NCBI GenBank assembly: GCA_017354895.1
Contig: CP071495.1
Span: 231,001-295,000 of the forward strand
Length of the DNA: 64,000 nucleotides
Source of the DNA: Podospora comata
Taxonomy: Eukaryota > Ascomycota > Sordariomycetes > Sordariales > Podosporaceae
Reading direction: 5' to 3'
Position 1 is the first letter of the stretch. Every line of letters begins with the position of its first letter. This document shows positions 10,819-21,399 of the stretch, piece by piece. The notes below the pieces were generated by a model. The model had not been told where the DNA came from and did not search any database. It saw only the letters and a list, made by a program, of their open reading frames with translations. Both the position numbers and the translations under genes were made by a program.

Positions 10819-12264
10819 CTATTGCATGGCGCCCAACCAAGGATGCCTCAACAAATCCTCGGTCGACAATCGATCAGCCGGGTTGATCTTCATGATAGCC
10901 CTGAGAAAGGAGGCGAATTCTTTCCTGTCGTCATCCCTAAGCCCAGGCATGAACGCCTCTGATTCCAATGGCGACCTGCCAAGCGGGCCGATGCCCTTGG
11001 GCCTCCCTTCGTCGTCAAAGATGTCCCGAACGATATTCTGATCTCCCTTTTCTAGAAGCTCCTTCGGAAAGGGCCCAAATAGGTCCACGATCTCGGCAAT
11101 GTGCGTCTTGGGCTCGTAATGCCAATCAGGTGGAACCCTACCGGAAAACATGCGAACGGCGAGGTAAAGCTCAAGTAGAAGAGCCCCGAGGTTCCACCAG
11201 TCAACTGTTGCATCCCATGGGGCCTTGATGAGAACTTCTGGGGCCCGTAGGGTCACGGGTTGGATATTCTCAGTGAGGTGCTTCGTAGCCCAGCTGGATA
11301 CACCCCAGTCGCCTAGAGCAATGTCAAACTGGTCGACATTTCTTGAATCCTCTTGGGTGAAGTAGAACTGACGTAGCGGGATGGACCGAATGGGTGTGTA
11401 TGCTTCTTCGGTCCTATCTTGCTTGGGAATTGGGGCTTGGACGAGATAGCCGGACTCTATCTGGGAAGTGTCCCGAAATTTGACAAAGATGTTGTCCGGC
11501 TTGATGTCTTCAAGGTTGTTAGCCATAACTTTCTCGTGTACAGTGGGTATATGAACTCACCTGTGTGGATGACATCGCAGCCATGGGCATAGTCAAGGGC
11601 CAGCAGCAGCTGGATCGTGAACCTATGGATGACAGGGTAGGGGAGTTGGTTGTCTTTAAACCAGGCGCCAAAACTCCGCAAAGTCTCCCCCATGAGCTCG
11701 AAAACGAGGCAAACATGAGTTCCGTTGGGGCCTTGGTGCTCAAAATCATCGACAATGTGGCATATGTAGGCGTAGCCAAGCTCATCTTTATCTCCACCAT
11801 CGCGCAGGTGTTTGAGGATCTCCTTCTCAAAAATTGGGTGGTCTTCAGCGTAGGATTCTGCACTCAGTACCTTGAGAGCGCGAAATCTATGCTCGCCGCC
11901 CTCTCTGAAGTATCGGCTGCAGGTCAGTGGGCTTCTTGCTGTCTGGAGATACTTTGGGATGTGCGCGATTGACTCACGGTTTCGTCAAGTCCCTAACAAG
12001 CCAAACGGTCGAGTACACACCGTAGCCGATTTTACTCAAGACCTTGTATTTCTCGGCATAGATATCGCCGATGTACACTGGATGAAATCTGCCTGGTCTG
12101 TACGAGTCTCTACCCTCCTCAATGTTGCTTTCAGTACTGGAAATGTCGCTTTCAGTACTGGACAAAGGTGCGAGGGGGCGGGCGGACTCCGGTTCCGGCG
12201 ACGTTCTTTGCGGGCCGGTATCTCCAGGGGTGGCATGATTCTCGGCAGCGGCGGTGGTGGGCAT
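10819..12264 (-). CDS. SRPK-like serine/threonine protein kinase
   Basis: Exons 12264-11978, 11916-11561 and 11507-10819 (introns of 61 and 53 bp with GTGAGT donors) join to 443 residues. The N-terminal 50 residues are disordered. Kinase motifs: Gly loop at 80-87 (GYGVYSTVW), ATP lysine K111 in FRALKVL, catalytic loop HTDIKPDN with D215, DWG at 281-283 in place of DFG, and RAPE with E305. The GRFHPVYIGD lead-in, the Thr in HTDIKPDN and the split kinase fold are typical of the SRPK family, which phosphorylates Arg/Ser-rich splicing factors. The usual long SRPK spacer insert is short. It lies in a transposon-rich region, so it may be one of the expanded fungal SRPK-like paralogues, not the core SRPK. 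Confidence 0.92.
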
Positions 12265-13368
12265 GATGAGACTCTGCAAGCAAAAATGGTTGTCGAGGAA
12301 ACGGGCAGCGGTGGACGAAAATGCTGGCGGTGGTTCAGGTTGTTTCCTAGTTGCTGGAATTGGGAGAGTGGGCAGCGAGAGCTGCCTTAGGTATGTTTGC
12401 CCAGCTGCTGAGTCAGCTCTGTGCGCGCTACCAACAAGCCAATGGCCGGCTGTATTCAACAAAAAGGACAGCGTGAATTCGGAGTTCCCAGGTTGTTTGT
12501 CAGAACGCTGCCGCTGAAGCGCCAGGAGCGACCCTCATTTTGGACCGGGCGCTAAAATACCACTCTCAGCTCAGTTGGAAACAGTCTGGCTGAGTCTGGC
12601 TGGCGCAGGAGGGCGCACGGTGCGATCGAGGTGCACACACGGCCTTGCATTGTGACAATGCACGCTGAGTCCAACAACTCTCACCACCTTCCCGGCCACC
12701 GAGTTTTGGCTGGCTGCTATCATCTGGGCAAGTTCTGAAGATGAGGTTGAGCCCCATGGCCGGCGGCAACTCGCGACGGCACTCTCTTCAGCTCAGCGCC
12801 TAAACTCACCGGGATTGTTGCGTGATATTGACATGCCATTTTCAAACAGAAATGAAATAATTAGACACATGTGACAAGGGCTGCAATATCAGGGCTTGGA
12901 ACTCATGGTTCAATTCAGGCTAATAATCTTCAATGGCCTCGAAGAGCGTGATACTGAAAGATGAAGAAGGAAATACAGTCTTGGTGATCCTGAACGCGTA
13001 TTTTATCCTCCCTTGCCTGATAACCGCCTGCTTTCTGATTGTCTGCCTCACTTTGACGACTGGTTCACAACGTGCAGTTACCCCTCCTTGCGGTGGTATC
13101 GACAGTGTTGTTGGTGGTGGTTGTGGGTGGTTGGCTTTTGCCGTGTGACAACACATATCACAGGGGAGACTTTATACATATACAAGAGAGGATAGCACCG
13201 CACAGTATGGGCTTCATGACAAGTTCTCAATCACTTCCTTTGCTGCAGTCAGACCTGCCGGTTCGGATTTGAAGCACCTCTTCTTAATAATATTGACCCC
13301 CTTTCTTCAATAAACCCTATCTATCATTAGCTACCTGTTGACCGGGGGTATCTCCAAAAGCATACGCC
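12265..13368. other. Intergenic region between kinase and orphan gene
   Basis: It should contain the kinase promoter. A plus-strand frame at 12933-13148 (71 codons with one hydrophobic stretch) is possible but has no other support. I see no repeats or RNA genes. Confidence 0.5.
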
Positions 13369-13721
13369 ATGGGACACATCACAGATGCAAGCGGCGTCAG
13401 CTTTACCAATCCTCTCAAGAGGACACCATCAGCCGAGCAAGCGGTCATGACGTATGCGAGAAACGACTCTCGGCCCATTACGTTTGGTCTGGTGAAAGGT
13501 ACTCCTGCCTGGAAGTATGTTGCCCATTCCTCTCTGATATCACAGCCTTCTGGTGTTCCGAGAGTCCCACTAACATCTGGTTTCCTTGCAGAGGAGACGA
13601 GACCTGGCATACGGGTGGAACTGACCCGAATGCCCCGGAGCACCTCACCGTCGAGTTAAAGGACAGCAACGGAAATCACATCACCACCAAGCATATCGAC
13701 CGCAATGGAAATGCGTGCTGA
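13369..13721 (+). CDS. Small two-exon orphan protein, 91 residues
   Basis: ATG at 13369; exon 1 13369-13514, intron 13515-13591 with GTATGT donor, CTAAC branch site and TTGCAG acceptor, exon 2 13592-13721. Joining makes one frame ending in TGA. The C-terminal half (LTVELKDSNGNHITTKHI) is hydrophilic and looks like two beta strands with a turn. There is no signal peptide or membrane segment, and I do not recognise the family. The good intron signals and frame-preserving join support a real gene. It lies just beyond the LTR end of the copia remnant. Confidence 0.7.
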
Positions 13722-13869
13722 GCAACGGACCTCCTTATATCTTGTGTGGGATCCACAATTTTAGATGTAGTTGTCAAATAATAATATGGGGTGCAAACTT
13801 GGTCAATTCGCTGGTTGTTCGAGGGAAAGGGCCAGGTGGCACAAGCTCTCCTGACTGGGTGGTCTAGGT

Positions 13870-13903
13870 CCCACTGCCAAGATATTAATTGCTTAACAGT
13901 GGG
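13870..13903. repeat. Hairpin within LTR, shared with 21087-21120
   Basis: CCCACTG and CAGTGGG bracket a 20-base loop, and the same 34-base block with three differences occurs at 21087-21120. On the minus strand it lies about 20 bases inside the LTR start, so it is best read as part of this LTR family. Confidence 0.75.
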
Positions 13904-15604
13904 CCTCTCGCTGTCTAATTCAACACACCCCCCAGCCAACGCCCTGCGAAGGGTCGTTTGGGTGCCTCTATTCCAGATTGATGCTCTTCTTTCCACTCCT
14001 TTTCCTCATTTGTTCACCCGTGTCATTCCGTCACGTCCATTGCTTGTGGGCCGTACTCACCATCACCCTGATCCTCCTGTACCTCGATTTCCATGCCGTC
14101 CGCAAGCCTTGGCTCCTTGAGTTCCCTTGAACTGTCTCCTTCATTCGCTCCAAACCAATCTCCCAACGGCTCCAAGTCCATTTCCTTCAACCTTCTTTCC
14201 TTCAAAAGATCCTTCACATCCTGTACTCCCACAAGGCACCTGAACTGCGTAAACTTTTCCTCCGTGAGGGCCTTCGTCAAACCATCGGCCAACATCTCTC
14301 CTGTAGCCTTATATTCCACAGATATTTCCTTCCTTTGTTGCTTTTCTCGCAACCAGTGGCTGTGGATGTCGACGTGCCTCAACTTGGTTTGTAGGGTGTT
14401 GATGTCTGCTGTGATAAGTCGAATGGTTTGGGCGTTGTCACACCACACTTGTATTCCACCTTGCTCATCTAACTCCACGCCTAACTCTCGTATCAGCCGG
14501 ATCTCGTACATGGCTTCCTTGGTGGCTTGTGACAAGGCCAAAAGCTCTGCTTCCGTGGTTGAAGTGGTGACAGTATCTTGCTTGTTCGCTCTCCAGCCAA
14601 TCACTCCACCGAACGGTCACATGACGTAGGCTTGTGAACTTTTTCTGACGGTCACGTCATCGGCAAAGGAGGCATCGGAGAAGACTTCAAACTTGTCTCC
14701 ACCCCCCAGCTTCAGCGCGTAGGTCTTGGTGGCCAGAAGGTAGGAAAGGACTCTCTCTGCGGCTTCTTGGTGTGTGTTGTTGGGGTTCATGTTGAAACTG
14801 GCTAGCTTGGAAACCGCAAAGGCGATATCTGGTCTACTGATGACTGCATAAAGGAGAGATCCCACGAGCTTCTGATATTTGACTCTGGCTGTGTAGGTGG
14901 CGAAACCCTCGTTGGCGACTAACTTGTGCTCTGTGACCATCGGCGTTTTTGGTGTTCGTTTGGGTGGATTGGCGATAAATCGTGAAAGCTTGCCAATATA
15001 CTCGGACTGTGAAAGCCAAGCTAATCTGTTCTTCCGGTCTCTCAGGACTTCCATGCCCAGGAACCATTGAAGCATTTCACCACCTTGCAGTGTGAACTCC
15101 TTTTTGAGTCCCTCGACCAGTTCGTCCACCAGGTGGCGTTTCTTGGCCGGGAACGTGATGGCAATATCATCCACATAAAAGAAGATGATCACTCCGTTCT
15201 TCATATAGCAACAGGGCTCGTGTGGCACGGCCACGTAGCCGAGTGATGAGAGGACGCTTGTGAAGTTCTTTTGCCACAGTAGTGGAGACTCCTTTAAGCC
15301 GTATAAAGCCTTCAACAAAAGCACCTTACCTGGTGTTCTCCCTGCTCCTACTGGGATCCTCATGAATATGGCGTATGGAAGGTCGGTGTGGACGAAGGCG
15401 TTGACAACATCGTATTGTATCATCTCTAAGTCGAAGCGGGCGGCGAGGGAGACCAAGGTACGGAACGACTTACCAGCCAACGTGGCGGCGTAGGTGTTTT
15501 CCATTACCGTACTTGCTTGCTGATCTCCCCGCACAACCAACCTGGCTTTGGCTTTCTGGAGGATACCATGCTTGTTAAACTTGTAGGTGAACACCCGTCT
15601 TCTG
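13870..15604 (-). mobile_element. Ty1/copia retrotransposon remnant (RT, RNase H, start of 3' LTR)
   Basis: On the minus strand one frame from about 15600 to 14023 encodes the copia reverse transcriptase (FTYKFNKHG start, catalytic YVDD in FFYVDDIAI) and RNase H (TSTTEAELLALS). It is interrupted by a single in-frame TGA near 14612. Gag, protease and integrase are missing, so the 5' half is gone. A purine-rich tract lies at 13926-13937 immediately before a TGTTGAATTAG LTR-like start at 13925. The LTR is only partly present. The 5' break at about 15604 falls directly against an effector-like gene fragment. Confidence 0.9.
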
Positions 15605-16061
15605 GCAGGCTCCCTTCGCCGACGCCACTCCCAACCCTGCCGTCGGTGTCCTCACCAAGCGCCGCAACCATTGCGGTGCCTCCACTTTCGAGAACCGCGG
15701 CTCGGGTGGCTCCCCCTTTGTGAGGGATTGCGAGCAGATCATCCGCAACTTGAGCGGTGACGGCTCGTGGCCGCTGTCTTTTGAGGCTCATAGGGAGATT
15801 GCTAGTTATGGCTCTTGGTGCAGCCCCCCCTCCCATCCCCAGACGGAAAGAGTTACATTGACTGAATTGATAATACACAGCCACTTCGGTATTGAATGGG
15901 GCCAGCTCCACCGCGGCACTGTCTTGGTTGGCACTTCGGACGTCAAGGATCTCATCCGCGACTCCATCAGCAAGTTCCGCCGCAACGATGGCAGAGTTGG
16001 CTCTCGCGGCATCATGCCCTGTGGTCAGGATGAGATTGCTATTGTTTGGGGTCTTTATTAG
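15605..16061 (+). pseudogene. Hce2/Ecp2-type effector domain, 5'-truncated
   Basis: The plus strand encodes a block NHCGASTFENRGSGGSPFV then DCEQIIRNL, typical of the Hce2 (Ecp2) family of small secreted effectors named for necrosis-inducing activity. An intron at 15818-15880 (63 bp, GTGCAG donor, CACAG acceptor) restores the expected YGSC residue pattern and the frame to the TAG at 16059-16061. The start codon and signal peptide are missing because the sequence upstream of about 15605 is copia retrotransposon. The cysteine-containing core is complete but cannot be secreted as it stands. Confidence 0.8.
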
Positions 16062-16282
16062 AGAGCTATGGGTGTCTGATGCATCCTTGGAGGGATTGAG
16101 AGCCGCTGATGGGTTCCTGTTGGATCGATTTTAAACTGGTGTTGTTCGTTTCTTAAGGGGTTTCAGTGCAGGTAATTAGAGTATTTTCCGTGGAAGGGAA
16201 TTAGTGTGCTTGGTGTAATTAGGGACGGTAGAATACATATTGTGTGTGCTTTGCATCTCTCTCTCTCTCTCTCATGAATGAC
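16062..16282. repeat. Intergenic with (CT)n tract at 16257-16272
   Basis: A short CT microsatellite ends just where the broken FHA-kinase frame terminates on the other strand. No gene is visible. Confidence 0.6.
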
Positions 16283-17512
16283 TCAAACATCCGCAAAATG
16301 AACCACACTGCTGTTGCTGGCATTGGCAGTCGATGGCGGCGGAACAACCCTCCTCGACCTCGCGACGATGGCCATTGGGTTGATGTTCCGGTGGATGATC
16401 TTGTTTTTGTCGATGAACGACAGCGCAGATAATACTTGATCGATGAAGTCTCCCAGCCCTGGGGGGCTCTTCCACTCATTCGGATTTGCGTTTGTAGCGG
16501 TTTCTCCGCTCCGGGTGGAAGAGGCGCAACCAGCCCGGGGATCTTCCCAAACGCCACTGGAGCAGAGCGCCCTTTGGGAAGCAGCGTCCCAACACTTTTG
16601 CTCCCACAGCGGATGGAAGATCTGCACAGGGCGGCCTTTGATCCATCCCTGATGGTGCTCCAGCCGAATGACATTTGGATGACGGAGCTTGGCGAGCTTC
16701 TCGACTTCATTCCGAATTATTTTTTTCCAGTTCTCGTCTTTTTCCTTGCCCGGAGTGGGATTTCTCGCACACCCTTACCGCCCAGAGACTCCCATTCGCC
16801 AAATCGAGGGACTTGTAGATCTTGGTGGACGGGTTGGTGGTGATGGCAGAGATGATCGAGTAGTGGTGCACCTGCCGGATGGGCTTTCCGTCGAGATCCT
16901 TAGGCACGATGGGTGTGTTCCGCGTGGTCTTCTCGTACATATCCGACCGGAGCTTCTGATCGCGGGGCTCGATGAGGTGGGAGTTGAACTGACTGTTCGT
17001 GGCGGGCTTGGTGTGAATCGCGCGGAGGTCCACGCGGGTAGCGTCAGGGTGCTCGGAGATGCCGTCGCCCCAGACGAGGGCGAACTCTATCTTGGAGCCG
17101 ATGACGAGGGTGGTGTGCCTGCGGTTGAAGGGCAGGACGTGGCGGCGGGGGTCGCTTTGGAGGCAGTATTTTTCGGGGAGGTCGGCCTTTTGTTGGCGGG
17201 GTCGTACATGTCGAGGTGGGTGGGGTGGCCGCTGGTTGCGTCCTCGACGAGGAGCTCGCCGCTGGGGGCTACTTTGAACCAGCACTGGACGGAGGGGAAG
17301 CCGGGGTCTTTGAGGATGATGTCGTTAACGCTGGCGAGTCGGCCGATGGAGGTGGGACATTCTTCGAACTTGGACTTGTGGCCGACTCGGACGACGAGGT
17401 AGGATCTGCCGTGGGAGGTGACGGGGAACTGGTAATTGGGGTTGTCTTGGACGATTTTGTCGGCCTCGCGGTTGAAAGGTCGAAGTGAGAAGAGAATGCT
17501 AACGGGATCCAT
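16283..17512 (-). pseudogene. Broken FHA-domain protein kinase
   Basis: The minus-strand frame starting at 17512 encodes an FHA-like domain (SIGRLASVNDIILKD, then VQCWFKVAPSGELLVED). The frame changes by one base at the A run near 17188-17191, and again near 16748-16756, after which a kinase N-lobe follows (RNEVEKLAKLRHPNVIRLE). The catalytic loop reads IIHRNINP, with Asn where the catalytic Asp should be, and the coding sequence stops at 16283 before any DFG or APE motif. So the C-lobe is missing as well as two bases being out of frame. Fungal FHA-kinases usually resemble Rad53/Cds1-type or expanded lineage-specific kinases. Confidence 0.75.
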
Positions 17513-18296
17513 GATGATATGTTTCTTGAGATGAAGCAGCTGTGAGTGAATGACAAAAGGAAAGGGGAAAAGCTAAGGATGGTCAACTGCCGCGGCCTGC
17601 GCGATGAATGTGTTGGAAGCCAGCTTTGCCAGACAGCATGATCCAGATGGTAAGCCTGATATTATTATATCTACAATCATACAGGGGTTTCTAATAGAAT
17701 GATCATGACAGTTTGGACCAACCAGTGAGTTGATATTATTTTCAGTGTCTCGTTGACCGTCAAAGACCATCTTATGCAAGCCTCTTGGTTTCTTCTCCGT
17801 AAGATGCTACCACCCCAACCGCCTCATGAGACAGGCCTATCAGTGAGAGGCATACATTTTGGACAGTGCGAACAAGGTGTTTCAGCACTTGATAGAAGCC
17901 TTCGCGGAATGACAGTTGTTGATTTTGAGCGGGTCGATGATGCAGGTATACGGCAAAGTATGCCGTTTCCGTATTATACCCCTTGAAACAAGACAGTGGC
18001 TGCAGCCAACTCGCGAGCTCCTTGGCAGTCAGATTGAAGTGATAGAGAGCAAAGCTCCATCAGACACTTACGTACCTATTGAGAGCCATTTCTTCCGGGT
18101 CCAATGAATGCTGGCCAATTAATGATCGACAAATTCCTGGGTCGCTAAGAAAGCATAAAAGATACAGTTTGAGGTATAGTACCTTATTTTTTCACATTCA
18201 CTTCGATCGGCCTCAGGCTTCTGGTCATCCTTAAAATGCATTTAAAAACAAGTGCCGGAATGCCATTCACGAGTCTGTTTTTGGGCAAATTATTTT
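17513..18296. other. Gap upstream of the 5S gene
   Basis: This 784-bp stretch has only short, unsupported frames. It contains the start region of the broken FHA-kinase and the upstream flank of the 5S rRNA gene. No TATA element is evident about 29 bp before the 5S start. Confidence 0.5.
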
Positions 18297-18413
18297 ACAT
18301 ACGATCATACCCAGTTGAAAGTACGGGATCCCGTCTGCTCCCCTGGTCAAACAGCTGAGGGCCAGACCAGTACTCAAGTCGGTGACGATTGGGGAATCCC
18401 TGGTGTTGTATGT
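18297..18413 (+). rRNA. 5S ribosomal RNA (dispersed, somewhat divergent copy)
   Basis: The 117-base segment begins ACATACGATCATACC and ends GTTGTATGT, so its ends pair as the 5S helix I. It contains the conserved CGGGATCCCGTCTGCTC, the CCAGTACT stretch and the internal control-like GGTGACGATTGGGGAATCCC. Filamentous ascomycetes carry scattered 5S genes transcribed by RNA polymerase III from internal promoters. The loop B/helix III part differs from the common ascomycete type, so this may be a variant or an ageing copy. Confidence 0.88.
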
Positions 18414-18416
18414 TTT
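18412..18416 (+). terminator. Pol III T-run terminator of the 5S gene
   Basis: Five T's follow directly after the 3' end of the 5S-like sequence, as expected for RNA polymerase III termination. Confidence 0.75.
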
Positions 18417-18465
18417 TGTTTTTTATTGTTGTACGCTCTTTACACTACTATATCTGGCCAGAACC

Positions 18466-19372
18466 CTAATCCTTCTTCGTATTTAGCCACGTTATGCGGC
18501 CCAGGTCACCACGACTCCAGTACCCACTACCCCCTTGCTGCCAGATTTTAGGCCTTTCACGAAACGACTCCTTCATTTCCTCGTATTCTTCCTCCGTATT
18601 CCTACCCACTGCTGTGTTGATATATTGTACTCTGCAGACGAGAGGTAATTGATCGAGGACTCCCCGAAGTCAACGTCGTGGGCGAGAACCTCGCGAGAAG
18701 CTATTGAAGGTGTCAGCGCACGTGGGCATTTTGATTTGTGGTCGTTCCGAATCCAACACACCTTCGGCAAACCTTGCTTCAAAGTACTCGTATACAGCAG
18801 CTATCTGCTTATTCTCCCAAGGCGGATATCTAGAAAAAGAACTGTCTGTCTACACTCTCCAGTTGGGGTTCCCGAGGGAGCATATAGAACAGTTCGAGCC
18901 TGTAGAATGCTCGGCAAAATCGGAAGTACTCTAGAGGTGAGAGTCCTATCCTGGCTGATGTACTATGGGATGAAAGACGGTCCAAACCAGCCTTGGCAAA
19001 GTCGGTTGCAAACGTGTGAACTGCGTCGTGGGCCCGACTCATCTTTTGGAGCATGGTCCTTGGCAGAGATGACAGCCAGACAGCGAGAAACGACGGATGG
19101 CTATCCAGTTCGTCAAGCAAGCTGAGGACTGAGCTGGTGACGGGGGGACGGGCCAGAAGCTTGGCTTCCATCAAAGCAACTGCGTGTGGAAGGAGGGCCG
19201 GGGTGATTTGGCGACGGAGAATCGACGCCTCAATGCCATGGCTTTCCTTGTATGATGTGTAGAAATGGCGACATGTAAGGAGAGCAGGGGGGAGAGATTT
19301 GAGATGGTCGAGGTTTGCCAGAATGGCTCCTACGATCTCGCAGGGCAGTCGCTGGATTGAGGGTCCGGGCAT
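18466..19372 (-). pseudogene. F-box-like protein with two frameshifts
   Basis: The minus-strand ATG at 19372 opens a frame with an F-box-like start (IQRLPCEIVGAILANLDHLK) and a helical body typical of large Sordariales F-box families. At the T run near 18832 a one-base shift is needed to continue into YPPWENKQIAAVYEYFEARF. A well-formed intron at 18701-18761 follows, and a second shift near 18600 leads to the C-terminus ending at the TAG at 18466. All parts are collinear, so this is a recently broken gene or one with sequencing indels. F-box proteins recruit substrates to SCF ubiquitin ligases. Confidence 0.7.
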
Positions 19373-21086
19373 AGTTGCAGATGAGAAACGCGACGCGCTG
19401 TCCTGAGCAGCAATAATTGAGATATGAGTAGTGTAAGAAAATGCTGAAGGACAAGTCGAAAGTAGGCGCAACGCCGCGATGGTATTGTTTGCGACGGAAA
19501 GCTTTCCAGGTCTTGTCAAGTTAACTACCTAGGACCGGAGTTGGGTTGGATATTGGAGGAAAGGGTGGGGGCTGAGTCACCAGGTGACAGACTGCACGCC
19601 TCGAGTGGCTGCAACCTTGAGTGGCTGGACGCTTCGAGCAGCTGCATCCTTCAGGTTTGTCAGAGTAAAAGACAGGAGGGGTTGGAACCAACGACACCGC
19701 CTATTTATGGCACCAAGTCAGGAGCTCCTTTGAAGATAAATGGCCCACTTTGAAGCGGAGTTGGAGAGGGTACAGACCCAGTAGGTAGGTACATACAGAG
19801 AGTTCCGGTTTTTCTGTGATAAGACTGGTGGTGTTGAGGGTTAAAGAGGGTGTGCAATGCATCCAGACGGTACCTTCAGACCCAGGATTGGGCGGGTGGG
19901 TTCCGACAGCAACAAAAGCTCACCCTACCCAGCACCCCGCGAGGTAAGCGCAAAGGCAAGGAATGATTGGGACCATCTGGCCTGTTTCAAAGAAATCGAG
20001 GCTCTGCTCTCTTGGCGGTTTGCCCGGCCGACTCAGAAAAAATAACAGCACAGAGGGCCATGCAGATTGCGGCCCTCCGTGAATCAAACCATTGGCTATG
20101 TACTCAGTAATGGTGTATCACATTGGTCACTGACTGGGCAGTTCACACAGCCCTGGTAAAGAAATGGTGTGCCAATCACACTTCACCACAGAAGGACGGC
20201 CGACATGGAGGCAGTATACAAGAAGCCCAAAGGTCTTTAGACTACGTCCTTTGACACAGAATTAGTCCCGTTATCATCTCTCCCGTCTCCTCGTCGCCTT
20301 CACACGCTGCGTTCCCAAAATGACTACACCGCCAGACCCGAATCAAGTGGCTGACCTACAACGAAGGTTCAGTGGCCTTGACGATAAGCTTCGACCTCTT
20401 TGGGGTTAATTACAGTCTCTGTGGGAAGAAGCAAAGGCAGTATGATGACCGGGTCGAACGGGAGCGAACGGCCGTCAAGAATGAGCACCGGCGCTGTCAC
20501 GGCACTGGCGTGCCTGACCATACATATACCCATTGAGTGATCCAAGTCGGTAACTTGGATTGCTTGTAGCGTTTGATAGCAATCATAGCAGTGTGGTGCA
20601 GTGGGTCCGCTCTGCCGTGACAGGCGCAACCCTGTCTCAACGGTGACTCGCCGAAGAGGATATAGAACGAGAGAAACCCAGGACTTATCGAAGAATTAAT
20701 AAGATAGATCCTAGGACCGATGCTATTCAAGGAGTTGAAAAAGACGCCCCATTTCCTGTCGAATTGGTCGAAAGTTATCCAAGGTTTGAGAAGCTCATGA
20801 GGAAGAACTTTTCTCCCAGTGTAGCAGAAAGCTCAAACACAGTCAACTCCAGCGCTCAGACCTTCGATGAAAACATTCAATCAAGTCAGAACTCACCACA
20901 ACCAAGTCAGAGCAGCAGTCAAACAGGCGAGACCAACAGTCACCCGGGGGAAAGTAGAAGTCATCTAGATCAGAGCACCCAGCCAGACCAGAGCAATCGG
21001 CCCAATGGATTTGAGAGCCAATTCGTTGGTTGTTATCTAGAAGAGGGCCCAGAGGGCACATGTTCGCCCGATTGGATGATCAAGAC
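19373..21086. other. Repeat-flanked stretch without a supported gene
   Basis: Near 20321 an ATG opens a 29-codon frame, and 20764-21105 holds a 113-codon Ser/Gln-rich frame with tandem-like SQS patterns. They are in different frames with stops between them, so a gene cannot be supported. A tRNA-like block near 19680-19740 is too short to call. Confidence 0.45.
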
Positions 21087-21154
21087 CCCACTGCCAAAAT
21101 ATTAATTCCTTAACAGTGGGCCTCTTACCGACCGGGCAGTCAAAGGTCCCACTG
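21087..21154. repeat. LTR-like hairpin block and a partial copy
   Basis: Bases 21087-21120 repeat the 34-base hairpin of the copia LTR at 13870-13903, and 21148-21154 onward begins a third partial copy. They look like LTR fragments of the same family. Confidence 0.65.
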
Positions 21155-21399
21155 CCAAGATATTATTATTATTCCTACTCCGTTCTACCCTAAAAAGAGT
21201 TTGTCGGTCCTGCTGATGTTATTTACATAGGAAAAACCGTGCCCTGAGGCCGGGTGAAAAGCCTATATCGGTAACAAATAGGAGACAGTCGTTGAAAAAA
21301 AGAAAATCCAGATAGTTGCAAAAATAAGAAAAGGCCCCAATAAGGCCTTGAGGGCTAGTTGTCCTCGACTTCCGCTCCGGCCGCCTCTTCCACCTCTTC

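Noticed and set aside
19670-19745. tRNA-like block with A-box- and B-box-like sequences
   Set aside because: The pairing ends are only about 56 nt apart and the cloverleaf arms cannot all be formed.
20764-21105. Ser/Gln-rich 113-codon frame
   Set aside because: Low-complexity composition, no partner exon in frame, and it runs into LTR-like repeats.
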